Source: Trichosphaerium sp. ATCC 40318 | Taxonomy: Eukaryota > Discosea > Flabellinia > Trichosidae | NCBI GenBank assembly: GCA_038496445.1 | Contig: JALMLS010000086.1 | Coordinates: forward strand, 1-64,000 | Length of the DNA stretch: 64,000 nt | Direction of reading: 5' to 3' | Part shown: positions 22,096-33,700 of the stretch, piece by piece | Layout: each line of letters begins with the position of its first letter | How positions within the stretch are numbered: position 1 is the stretch's first letter | Notes under the pieces: generated by a model | Databases searched by the model: none | Told to the model about the DNA's origin: nothing | What the model saw: only the letters and a program-made list of their open reading frames with translations | Made by a program: the position numbers and the translations under genes

Positions 22096-23226
22096 TTAAC
22101 GGGATAGCAGTTCAATTCTGGAAGCAGTCATATCTGGTGCAATCTATAAGAATAGTCACGTGATTTTGAAGATATAGCAAACAAGCAAGCCAAAATCATA
22201 CCTTGATACATGGAGAAAACCCAGGATAATAAATAGGTCGTGTAAATGGTTTAATGGAAGGTGCTATTGTATACTTCTCGGTTTCCTATCATCTCAAATC
22301 ATCAGTACAATAATAAACAAGTTAAGGCATTACCTGTTGACTTATCAATTGAAAATGTCTCCCCAGTAGCACGGCTTGTTGATATCAATGTTCTATCATT
22401 TAATTCAGCAAGTATATCATCTGCAAAAACCTGTGGTCTGCCAGAGCCAAGAGTATCAAGAGTTGATAAATCAATTTCACAAGGTCCTGGATCAGAACTC
22501 AGTAAAGATGTATCTAGTATATAAACGAAATCACTATCTGAGCCAATCGCAAGAGCTTCTAAGTATGCTATGTTGTTATCAACAACAACTAAAGTTTCCT
22601 ATCAGGATTCAACTATTGGGATATACGTACAGCTATCAATACCAAAGGTATTCTCAACAGGACAATTGGTAACAAGGGATACACAGTCATCTTTTTTTGT
22701 GATATCAAGCTTGTATTGCTGCAACCCGTTTGTACCAAAAAGTGTATAAAAGTGAGATCCATCAATGAAACCTCCTGAAACAATCGAGCCTGGAACAGAA
22801 CCAGTACAAATCTCAGTGTTATCTAATGCTCTAACTGATACGAATTCATTATATATAACAACAATCATCTCGCCATTTAATGAAGGTACTAATGAACACA
22901 TCAGGTTGTATAGGAAGCGAAAATTCAAAAACAATTAAATAGGCGTACTGGCAGCGAGGAGAAATATATCGATTGAAGTGGGAACACTGACACCAAATGA
23001 TCTCAGATCTACAAAATAACAATCTTAATTAATCACGTGGCAACAAACAAGATTTGTAATAAATAAAGCTGTACTGCAAAGCATACTGTTAAATTCAAGG
23101 TCTGTTGTTAATATCTCAACTTGTCTCGGAGGTGGCACTAGCGAATATGTACCCAGGAGGCCTCTGACAAACACAAACTGAAAAAACCGTTAAAATAAGG
23201 GCACACGAAAATATAGAGCTGTTCAT
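22096..23226 (-). pseudogene. Secreted family C member, frame-disrupted
   Basis: Six exons recognisable by comparison with the copies at 50895, 52679 and 59386: 23226-23087, 23008-22949, 22888-22631, 22588-22334, 22285-22202 and a final exon ending at 22096 (IAPDMTASRIELLSR). Exon 1 is 140 nt where 157-163 nt is usual, and the frame breaks near 23139 between GYIFA and PPRQVEILTTDLEFN. In exon 5 the frame also shifts near 22270 (YN/APSIKPFTRP). Exons 2-4 are open with the conserved ALDNTEICTGS and LNDRTL motifs. It is more diverged than the other members, consistent with an older pseudogene. Confidence 0.65.
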
Positions 23227-23978
23227 CAGGATCACTAATTTGAACAACACTTAAACTAAGTATCAATTCACAAACCTTAAGCATACATATTCTTTGACGT
23301 ATTTGTACTTGCGAGAGGTACACTAGAACATATATAAACAAAACGTAAGACGTAACATTCGGATAACTTCTCGGGGAATAACGTGGCCGAGAAAACAATG
23401 GCTGTACACGTGTTTTACTCCGTTACAGACGTTTGGGTAAACTTGAGTTGACTTCGTATAAATCAACAACAACAACAACCGACAAAGCTTAAACAACATG
23501 GCGAGCAGCAATCACCAACATCCCACCCAAAAATTTCCTTTTCAATTTGTTTTAAAAAACTGTAAAACCTTTCTTTTATTTCCAAGTGTTCTTGTATAAT
23601 ATAACAAATGCTTGGCGCTGCGCTAGAGCCACAAGACATTTTGTCTTCCTCCCAACATCGTCTTAGTTAGTGTTCCTTGGTTAGTTGATAGAAGAAAGTC
23701 AACTGAGAGTGTTAGAACTCTAAGTGCTATTGATGTGATCTCAACGTTCAAATAACTGACACAAATAATAAACTCGTATTGTCACGTGACTTTTAGTACA
23801 TTTGTTTCAATAGGTGGAAAGTCGACAAGAATCACATCTATTAACCCGTAAGGTGCTGGAGCACCTAATTAATGTATAGAGCCCTTAAGGGACAATAAAC
23901 TAGCACAAGCTCAGTACAGCTACTCTTCGTACCAAACGATATCAGTCAAGTTATGTGAGCGCAATCAAAGGTAAGATT
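23227..23978. other. Intergenic region
   Basis: 5' flank of the decayed family C gene. CACGTG occurs near 23405 and within a GTCACGTGAC palindrome near 23779. No exon recognised. Confidence 0.35.
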
Positions 23979-24075
23979 GAAGGGAGTACAAACAATGGTA
24001 TAAAAGTGGTCAGTTAAAACTACTTTGTCATTATGTTGATGATTTGAAAGAAGGAGAATATACTCAGTTTGATTT
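23979..24075 (+). pseudogene. YwqK-repeat fragment
   Basis: The plus strand reads EGEYKQWYKSGQL...CHYVDDLKEGEYTQF, that is one and a half repeats of the F-box/YwqK family, then homology stops and a stop codon follows. There is no start or F-box. It is a relic lying just downstream of the broken LRR copy. Confidence 0.6.
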
Positions 24076-24326
24076 CAAGGTCAAAAGGCGACATCGGTTC
24101 GTCATACCTTGCCACAGTCCATTCTGTTTTTAGTTGAACATGACTCACGTTTTCACCTGATGGAGGAGTACCATCTCTTAAAATACTTATACAAGTGAAA
24201 TACCGTACAAGAGTATCTAGGTTAGTATTCATAAACAAAGAAGTAGTCAAGTTGTCCAAAAAAAGTTATCTTATTTTACTATGTATTATATATACGTATC
24301 ATTTAGCTTACTTCCGTATGAAACGT

Positions 24327-25000
24327 TCACCACTCGTGATCAAAAGATATATTAATCTCATGAACATCTTTGAGTGCTTTGATTCCTTCAATAGTAAGTT
24401 TCCAACAACACTTTACGCTAATTGTGTGTACACCAACAAGACTTTTGATTCCTTCATCAGTAACTGCGGTGTAAGAAAGGTTAATAGTATGAACACCAGC
24501 AAGTGCTTTGATTCCAATATCTGTCACCCACGTTGAACGAAGATCAATAGTATGAACTCCTGCAAGTGCCTTCACACCTTCATCTGTAATGCAGTCACAC
24601 AATCTAAAACCAATTGTATGAACTCCAGCGAATTGTTTCACAATCTCGTCAGAAGGAAACTTGCTCCTTGTATTATTCACAAACTTGATTTTTGTGTTTC
24701 ATGATTCCACTGTGTTTAACAACTTGTTTTGCCTGTTCATCTGTTTTTACCCATATTCTATGGTATCCGACAATGTCGTGAATGATAGAACAAAGGATAC
24801 GACATGTTTGACAAGCTGCAAATCGATCTTTTGTTGTATGAGTTAATATCATTGCTAGAATCTCAACAGGTATGTCCAATAACGTTTTTTGAGCACTACA
24901 CTTAGTTTTAGAACGATACAATCAAAAAAGACGTTTACCTTGGATTCAATGTGTTGTACGCTATTTCAAGCAGTTTTTTATTGCCTGGTGTGCGGTTCAT
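24327..25000 (-). pseudogene. F-box/LRR copy with 2-bp deletion, inverted relative of 43.8 kb gene
   Basis: Exon 1 (25000-24939) and exon 2 (from 24895) match the gene at 43820-44919 closely. In the stretch GAATCATGAAACACAC the minus strand has lost one AC dinucleotide (near 24683), so the F-box frame (DIPVEILAMIL) ends at KNQVCE. The LRR part (FPSDEIVKQFAGVHTIGF onward) is open only in another frame. Homology ends near 24330, before the last ~100 residues of the intact gene. Its intron keeps a normal GTAAAC donor, whereas the intact gene has GCAAAC. Confidence 0.8.
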
Positions 25001-25285
25001 TTCTGACTGTTTACTTAATACGTCACGTGAACATCATTTTGAAAACTATTGACTGGCTAACAAGTAAAAACGAAGTATCACTTGCCAAGCGAAAAATGTG
25101 TTAAATCAAATAAAAAGCAAAGACATGACATACCTTGATACAAAAGCAGGGTAAAAAACAGATTTGTGAATGGTCTAAACATAGATGCGACATTCAACAA
25201 AGCCAACAAGAAGTTGCTTCCAAGAAAAAAAGAAGAAAAAAAAAAGATGCCTGCTTAAAGTCAAAGTGAATACTAAAGCTAGACA

Positions 25286-26372
25286 ATGTTACGTGCAACA
25301 CCTTCTCGAGGCTATGACGCACCTCCAGTTGTTCGCTTGGACCCTATGGCACGTGTCTTTCTAATGGGTGTTTATGACGATAGTAATCACCTATCAGTAC
25401 TAAAAGGTCAATACCTACGCGAAACTAGCAAAATAAAGCGGTTTACAGCTCTTGTTTAAAAAAAACGACTCAAAACAAGTTTATTTCAGCTAAACGCTAC
25501 TCCTAGGCGTTGGCTATATTGTCATAAAGCGTATTTGGGAATATGTACTTGAATACAACAAAGAGCACTACGCTCCGTTCATTAAACAACAGCTCCCACG
25601 AAGAGGTATACTGGGTGGGGGTTACTTTGATGCACATTTCGCCATCATCGACAAGCTAAACTGTGAATCCTGGGATTCCATGCCAACTCAATTCGCTAAA
25701 GTCATTTCAAGCAAGTTTCCTTCACCTTCAGGAAAAGATATTGATATCAATATGATGCCTCTAAAGATGGACAAAAACCTCTTCAAGGATCAACTCCCTG
25801 AAGACCTGTGGCCTTATATATACTTACTAGATATCGTACTTACAGTGGACAGGGACCAAGAAGGTACAATATGCTTCTTAACAATACAAGAGTCTTTTGT
25901 TGAGAAAGGTAAAACACAACGAAGACCAGGTGTTCATATTGAGTATCCGGGTAAACTTGGGACATCACGTGGATATTACGATGAAGCTTGGGGTGGAGGA
26001 TATGCTTTAAAAGATGGTATGTTTATTGCTACAAATTTAGATGACACGTGCGCTATCTGGGACGTAAGCATTGAGGATAAAAAAGATGGAACATCAGTTA
26101 TTGGATCTTTGGGTGATTTGGAGCACTTGAAGAATGCCTTGCCAAGAGAGAGAATGTCGTTACTGAAAGGTAGGTCTATGTATTGGCTAACAGATAGAAC
26201 ACCGCATGAAGCGTTACCAATGAAAGAATCAGGAAGAAGAATATTCTTTCGCCTTGTTTCTAATAAGCTCGGCATGTGGTATGAATCTCACTCAACAAAG
26301 AATCCTATTGGTATTGTTCCTGATCCCAAGAAAACAAGAATCATCAAAGAGAACAAGTTTACAGATGCTTAA
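25286..26372 (+). CDS. Putative 2OG-Fe(II) oxygenase-like protein, copy 2
   Basis: Exons 25286-25406 and 25507-26372 encode 328 aa. The donor is GTCAAT and the acceptor CTAG, at the same position as in copy 1. The candidate ligands H-x-E, distal His and Arg are all conserved. The segment right after the intron (EYVLEYNKEHYAPFIKQ, ILGGGYFDAH) differs clearly from copy 1, whereas from PTQFAKVISS to the stop the two are almost identical, including ~60 bp of 3' flank. This uneven divergence suggests gene conversion between inverted copies 23 kb apart. The enzymatic role is inferred only from the ligand pattern. Confidence 0.6.
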
Positions 26373-27294
26373 ACTTGTAGAGTAGAATACTACAGGACTA
26401 GGGTGATAGATATCCGTGTAATAAAACAAATCAGGTTTCATATTGTCACACGTGATAAATAAATGGTTTTGACGTGAAAGCTGCTATTTGGTACAAGTGT
26501 TGATTTTTAATGATCCTTATAGTAATACAGTAGCATCAATTACCTTGGTTAGAATTTAGCAATAGCGCTGTATGTTAATTGTTTAAAAACAGTGCAAACT
26601 TGCATATAAACATGGATCAATGAGTTAAACAATGGAACAAAAGATGGCATATTGTAGTCATAGAATACAAAGAATGGGCAGCTAGTTTTAATGTACATTG
26701 TGTCAGACGTCATTGAGAAGTTGCCCAATAGAGAGTGCAATTGGAAGATGAGATGTCAAACTGCTTTCAGTTTCAAATGAATAAACTCATTGAGATTTCT
26801 TCATCATACTAGTGCATATACATTTGTAATTTTACATTATTTTCTTAATGATACTTCATTGTTCTTTGAATGTTAAAAAAGTAAAAATCAGTACTTCTTT
26901 GTTACGAAAGTACTTACTAAATTGAAGAGCCTCGCTGGTTACCATCCTACTACTAGAACACGCTGCATCGGATTTACCATTACAACCGATTAAATACCCG
27001 TAACTGAAGGGTAACAGCTCCAACGTCAGAAATAGGCTCCTGAACGGGTTGTCATAAAACCGAACCTATAAACCACTTATTTGTGTTAAGAATAAAAGGT
27101 AGCAGGGAACAGTGACAAAATCTGCTCGCAATATTCAAGACTGTTTCAGTTAGAAAACTGACATTAATGTAAAAAAAATTGTGGTTTGCAACACAAGCTT
27201 CTTAGAGCAATGACCCTGTACATCGATCAGCAATCGAACTCCATTCAAAAACAGAAATTTGCCTTACCAAGGGTAAGGGTAGTTAGGTACCCAT
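26373..27294. other. Gene-free stretch
   Basis: Nothing coding was recognised in ~900 bases. The first ~60 bases belong to the duplicated 2OG unit; CACGTG near 26448. Confidence 0.4.
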
Positions 27295-27523
27295 TATAAG
27301 CACTAAAAAGGACAAGCTATGGAAGCTCAAGCAATAAAAACAATGCCTCAAATTTGCAACTGTGTTGCACACTTTTGAATATCCAAAGCCCACAGTATAA
27401 CTGAATAGAAAGTTGTAAAGAACATGCGTAAAGCACTATCTTTAAATAAAAAGATAGGCATACAGAGAATGATGCTAAATCGACTTGTAGTTTATTTTCA
27501 ATGAAGGGTTCAAACAAGAATTG
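27295..27523 (-). repeat. Inverted, diverged copy of the family A 3' flank
   Basis: It aligns in reverse orientation with ~7480-7700 (for example AAGCTATGGAAGC, CCTCAAATTTG, TTCAATGAAGGGTTC). At 27524 it switches abruptly into F-box/YwqK sequence, marking a recombination junction. Confidence 0.65.
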
Positions 27524-27663
27524 TACAGTGCTACAACAACACGATTCAATGATGACCTTAACAAACATGGTAAATGGTTGAAACGATTTAGCACTGATCG
27601 TTTTGGTGGGAATCAAGATATTTCCGATATCAGTAATAGTCAAGTTTTTGTGAATGTCAAATA
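27524..27663 (+). pseudogene. F-box/YwqK N-terminal fragment (chimeric junction)
   Basis: It reads YSATTTRFNDDLNKHGKWL followed by SQVFVN, the end of the F-box and the linker of the family, then diverges into unrelated sequence. No start exon and no repeats. Fused on the left to the inverted family A 3' flank. Confidence 0.65.
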
Positions 27664-27981
27664 TAAGCTTGAGGGAGTTTGCGTGTACAAGAAGAAACGG
27701 AATGAAACACTACGATACGGTACTAGAGTCTTAACGTTTGCCTCCTTATTCTTTGCTAGAGAGTATGGGTTAAAGCTGCAAAAGACGACCAGCTATATCA
27801 TTCAGGAGCGATTGGTACCATTGTTTGTGCTGAGAAAAATAAAGAGCTGTTCATGTCAAAATGTCACTTTTCTCTTGTTTCTTTTTAGGTAAAAGTTTGG
27901 TTTTGTATTGGGTATTAATAATAAAAGCACGTGACAAGAACCGTCAAAGAACTTCAACAAATTTTTATCCTGACGGCTCTT

Positions 27982-30117
27982 ATGCACTCTATAATCGTGC
28001 TCTTACTACTAGTTGGGTTTGTGGGCGCTCAAACCGGCAAAAAAACATCGTTTTTGTTTATTTTGGTGGATGACATGGGATGGTCTGACTTTGGATACCA
28101 TAATGGCTTCGTTAAGACACCAAACATCGATGCATTCGCTAACGGAGAGAACTCAATAAAGTTTTTAGGTTCGTAACGGTAAAAATCGAAAATACGCCGT
28201 TTAGGCTCACGTGTTTTCCCTTAATTCATTGCTAACTTTGTTTCATTTAGATTTTCATAGCGGTACGCTTTCCTCAATTGTTCCATGGTATTTTAGTTTG
28301 GGTTATCATGGCGCAAACGCTATGACCTCGTAGAGAGTAATACCAGGCCCCTTCAGGGTCTTTTTTTGAAATGGGAAATTTTTCCTTGTCATGTTCGTAT
28401 GACATTTCCTTGTAACTTACCCATACTCAAGGTGGTACAGTATGTTCCCCTACCCGCGCTACTGTACTTACAGGTAGAAATCATGTAAGAGATTGCGTAT
28501 ACAATGTTTACGGATGCACAGATCCTTCCTTGTGTAAAGTACTAACATGCTTCTGAAGATGAAAGTGTATTGTTTAATGCTCACCCTAGGCCAACATGCC
28601 ATTTGGTGGACCTGATCCAAAGGTTTTCACTGCAGCAGACGCAGTAAGAAAAGCTGACGCCTCTTACCGATCATCAATATTCGGGAAATGGCATTTGGGA
28701 GACTTCTTTGATAATCCCAGTGTTAAGTATCCTTCGTCACCAATCACACATGGTTTTGATCATTTCAACATGACAATTGAAGTAGCGCCTACTGCTACGA
28801 CGAATTGCAAATGTAAGAAGGAGTGGGAAGACACTTGTATGGTAGGACACTATGGCCCAAACTCACATTACAACACGTAAGACTCAACCAAGAAACCCTG
28901 TTCTTCTTTCTTACAGTTTTTTTGCTTGTAGCTTGCGAGACTGTTGTAATTACTGGTGGGAGAACTCCACTGCACCTGAAGGAGTTTTCAATGCTAGTAT
29001 CCCAGTAGGTAAGAACGATGCAGAGTTTCTTGTAGACTCGTTTGAATCGTTCTTAACTGAAAGGAATGGAGATCCGTTCTTGAGTATGATTTGGTTTCAC
29101 AATAATCACATTCCTTACATAGCATGTATGCCTCTCTCTTTATCCTTCTTATCTCACACCTTGTAGTGAATAAAACTCGCCAAGACTGCGCTGACGGAAA
29201 GACTTGTCCTAAAGGCGATTATTCCAGTGCTCAACTGGATTACTACGGTGCAGAAGTAGAACTAGATGAACAGATTGGAAGAATTAGGAAGTTACTTAAA
29301 ACACAAGGATATGCTGATAACACAATGATCTGGTTCACAAGCGATAATGGCCCAGAAGGAAATTGTGATAATGGGATATGTGACGCTGCCCATTACCAAA
29401 CTTGGCCAGGTTCAGCCAAAGGATTACGTGGAAGAAAACGAGACACATGGGAAGGAGGACATAGAGGTAAATGTTGTTTGTTTTTTGGTTTGCAAGAATC
29501 CTTTGGAGTTGACACTTTTCTTTAGTTGCTGGTATCATAGAGTGGCCGGAGATGATTAAAAAAAACAGAGTTGTTCCAAATACTCCTGTAAGTTACTTCC
29601 ACCTCGAAATCATTCTGTTTGTTTTTAACTCTAGTTAGGTTAATACTGTTGATTTCTTACCTACAGTGATGGATATTCTTAACGTAGAAAGACCAGAAGA
29701 TCAAAAGGATTGGGCTATGGACGGCACCAGTATAATGCCACTAATAAGAGGAGAAGAGTTCCCAGGTAATTAAAAAAAAACCAACACGTGTTTGATTGTT
29801 TACAACTGACATAACCTGTAGATCGTGGCATGGGATGGTGGTGGCACGGACGTGTTGGGTTAGGATGGCGCTACGGAAAGTGGAAGCTTGTTAATGATTC
29901 AAAATCATGTCTGAAAGAAGCTTGCGAACCTGCTTTGTATGATTTAGATGCTGACTTGCAAGAGACAACTGATCTTTCTTTAAAATATCCTGTCATTTTT
30001 GAACAAATGAAAGCAAACTTGACAGAGTGGGTACAATCTTTATACCACTCAACAAAAGTTGAATCAAAGTGTCCTACCGCACCAAACCTATATCCACCAA
30101 TGCCAGATGTTTTTTAA
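27982..30117 (+). CDS. Arylsulfatase (formylglycine-dependent, secreted)
   Basis: Nine exons (27982-28168, 28251-28262, 28432-28538, 28590-28876, 28932-29125, 29167-29466, 29526-29587, 29639-29765, 29822-30117) give 523 aa, the normal size for type I sulfatases. A signal peptide (IIVLLLLVGFVGAQ) is followed by the metal-binding LVDDMGWSDFG. The catalytic signature CSPTRATVLTGR has the Cys that is converted to formylglycine. FGKWHLGDF, WFTSDNGPEG and GWRYGKWKLV complete the fold. Exon 2 has only 12 nt and exists to join FLDFHSG. The enzyme should hydrolyse sulfate esters in lysosomes or outside the cell. The ATG at 27982 is preferred over an upstream in-frame one because it starts the signal peptide. 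Confidence 0.9.
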
Positions 30118-30162
30118 ATGAATAAAGACGCATAGAAGCATTTCAGAAAAAACTTGTTTTTT

Positions 30163-30258
30163 GATTCAATTCAAGAAGGAGAATATACTCAGTGGGATCA
30201 CAATGGTAAAATAGTGAAACAATGTTACTATGTCAAAAACAATTCGCAGCAACAATAA
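30163..30258 (+). pseudogene. YwqK-repeat C-terminal fragment
   Basis: The frame reads IQEGEYTQWDHNGKIVKQC then YYVKN and a stop, matching the C-terminal repeat of the gene at 46701-47577 (EGEYTSWNSNGIVMK, YYVKN). It lies directly after the sulfatase stop and has no start. Confidence 0.6.
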
Positions 30259-30775
30259 ACAAATACCAAGCCACAGTCTGTTTGTTTAAGATTATGGCAA
30301 TATCATGCTCTCTCTTGATGGAGGCTTGATATTATTAAACAGCGGATTCAAGAGTTGGATGTGACTTTTTACTTTATAGCTCTAATGCACTTGTTGCTTT
30401 GATATCTCCAATTGCCCTTTTGTCTCAATTCTCTTTTCTATTTCTGTATTTGAACATTCTGTGAAAAGCATGATTTATCCAGAATTGCGCTCAGCAATTT
30501 TAGTGTAGTGAGACAATGTATAGTGTAACATCAGGAGTGGTTAAGTTGCTACACAACAAAGAGACTACAGAAATAATTGATACAATGGAGGCACGTGCCC
30601 ATAAAAACTGTTGTCCTAACCATTGTTGAATTCTTCATATTTAATTGCGTTTGTACCTGGACATTTAGTGAGGTTCTTTCATAGTAATCCATGGGCAACT
30701 TTAACAAACGATAACATAAATAAAATATTTGAGAATTAAAATCCATTTTTATTCCTTTTTTTTTTTCTCTGTTTC
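30259..30775. other. Convergent intergenic spacer
   Basis: 3' flank of the FG-repeat gene; CACGTG near 30591. No exon recognised. Confidence 0.35.
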
Positions 30776-33700
30776 TCAGAATCCTTTTGGTTTACCAAAC
30801 CCAGCAGGGTTAGTACCAAGCTTATTACCAAATCCTGTATTTGTACCACCAAAGCCTGTATTTGTACCACCAAATCCAGTATTAGTAGTACCACCAAACC
30901 CTTTATTGTTGTTTCCAAAGCCAGTGTTTGTACCTCCAAGACCACCAAACCCTGTGTTTGTTGTTGTACCTCCGATACCACCAAACCCTGTATTTGTTGT
31001 AGTGCCTCCAAGACCTCCAAAGCCTGTATTTGTACCACCAAATCCAGTATTAGTAGTGCCACCAAACCCTTTAATGTTGTTTCCAAAGCCAGTGTTTGTG
31101 CCACCAAGGCCACCAAAACCCTTATTAGTACCACCAAGACCACCAAACCCTGTGTTTGTTGTACCACCAAGACCACCAAAACCTTTATTGGTACCAAGAT
31201 TACCAAATCCTGTGTTACCAAAGCCAGTGTTCGTTCCACCAAGATTTCCGAAACCAGTAGATGTTGTTGTGTTTAATGGTTTTAGGATTGCTCCCCAAGC
31301 GTTTTTTTGCTAATATTATTGTAAGTAATCAATAATTTAAAAACATTTAACGAAACAAAGAGCCTCAACGAAGAGAAGAACAAAACAAATCTGAAAATCT
31401 CATTTTTTTCCAGTTTTCGCAAAAAAAAAAAAAAGTGTCTACGTTTACTGTTGAAACACGTGATGATAACTTATTGATAAGTTATACACATAATGTTCAT
31501 ACAAGCGTATACATAATGTGAAAGTAAAATATTGTAAAGATCAAGAAGGGTTTCGTATGGGGTTTTTTTTGTTGGACTTACTGCTAGTGCCATTTGAGTT
31601 TGTGCATTGAGTTCTTTAGGTATGTTAATAAAATGAGTAAAAGGACTAGGACCACGAATATTATCATCAGCAATAAGAGCAGGGTTGATATTCTCGGCAA
31701 CAACAGCAGAAAGGTTAACAGCAGGATTACGGAAATCAATAAGATGAAGAAAACCCTAAACGAAAAAAAAAATCAACTACAAGTAAGAAAAAAAAAAAGA
31801 ATTAACTCCAGGTCATCACAGACGAAGAAAAAAAATAATAACCCATACACTCAAAGTAGATATAGGATTGTTTGAGAGGATGCCGTATCTGGATGTGATG
31901 TGCTGGAATGATATTCAAGCGGAAGAAAGAAAAGAAAAATGAAGAAAATGTAGTACGCACATCCATGTTATTCTGGACTTTGTAGACGAACAATACAAGA
32001 GCCTGGAATAGATTATTCCTACCAAATGGAACTTGCCATATAGCATCACCAAGTATAATATTAAAATGAGGTGGATGTATATGAGTTTGATATATAGCAA
32101 GCCTGTGATCTGTATTTTTGTTTGTTGGATAAAGTGTTTCTTTTGATGGATTTGGATAAATAAAATGATTTTTTGAGAAACTATCGTTATCATCGGTAGC
32201 ATTAGGATTTGTTTCGAGTAGACTGTTCATATACTCTTCAAAAACATGCATTACAATCTATATTGATAGAGTTTATTAACAAAGACAGAACAAAAGAAAA
32301 GTAATTTCAAAAACATTTCAACAAAAAAACAAAACATACCTGCGCGTCTGTTGGAAGCTCTGGTGTCCATGGTTTACCGCCTACAGTTCCACCTCTATTC
32401 CAATTAAAACAAGCCATGCATGTGCCTTGGCTCAAATCTACTACGCATTAACACATAAAGGAACTTCAGAAAATGAGTTTGCAAAAATGCACACTTCGTA
32501 CCTTTGATTCTCTGTGCAACATATTCGTGTGACGTAGCACCAAGTACATTAAGACACTCTGATATTAAATGTGCCATCTTTGGCATAGTTTGTTCAAGTT
32601 TTTGATTTGGATTGGTATTGGCGTTAAGCTAAACAAGGCCATTAACAACACAGACAATGATAAAAGAAAGGTTGCTTTGTGTTTAATCTGTACCTGAGCT
32701 CTCGAAGGCCATAAGTTATTTGTGAGAGTACTGTTTCGGCTCTCCAATGATGTTGGAGGTAGTGGCCTCAATGATTGACTAATAACATGCATAGGTGCTT
32801 TGAAGTGTAATTCGATAGCAGACATCCATAATGTTAGAGGTTTAAGTATCATTTTGGCTATCCACTAGTCAAACATATCAATAACAACGAAAAGAGAATA
32901 CACAAAAAAGTAAAGGCTTTTAGAGCATTTATCGAGTTACCTCCAATACCACAAAAAATGGTACAATAAAGGAGTGGTATAGTTTAAAAAACTGTAAAAA
33001 AAAAAAGATAATGTATTCTTAGTTTTCGTTTTCTGCTCTTGGTACGTACCAACCGCATTCTTCCTTGCCATACTGGTAAAAATTCTGTTATTCTATCAGA
33101 CGCAAAGAGCTCTTCAAATTTCTACAAAAAGAAATCAACAAATAAGGCAGTCAAAGCTGATATCCTTACAGCATTATCGTCATCTTTTTCTTTTTTTTCT
33201 GGCTCAGGTTCCGGAACTACAGACCTTGGTCTTGGACTAGCAAGTTTCTTTGGTGTCGGTGAGTAAGTTACCGTATTTGGTAGGTTTGTATTAGCAACAG
33301 GTAATGCATCTAAGCAAGAGAGTAAGTAATCCGCAGCAGGAACAATAAGATATCTTTTGAAGAAAAAGTTAAAAAACGTACAAGGTGTCATCTTCTTTTG
33401 ATACCCTGCATTTTGATTAAACCGTGCTGGTGTTCTATTATTATATCCACCAGGCGTTGTAGTATTAAATCTACCACCACTTGTTGTAGATATAACCCTA
33501 GGCGCAAATGGAGATTGCTCTGGACGCCTTTGTAGGGGTGTGCCATATGTTGATGTATTCGAGATACTTCCTTGAGTTTGCTGATAACTACATCAAAAAA
33601 AATAAGTGTTAGCCCTGCGTTTGTAAGATATCGACGAGTGACGCCTAATTAACATATTGTACACCACGGCGAAAAAGAAGAAATACAGCCGAGGGAGAGT

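Noticed and set aside
28330-28370. GGCCCCTTCAGGGTC followed by a T-run, resembling a bacterial terminator
   Set aside because: It lies inside an intron of the sulfatase; weak stem and a eukaryotic context.
30729-31313. Pro/Val-rich open frame on the plus strand
   Set aside because: It is the antisense of the FG-repeat exon, which has the phase and family support.
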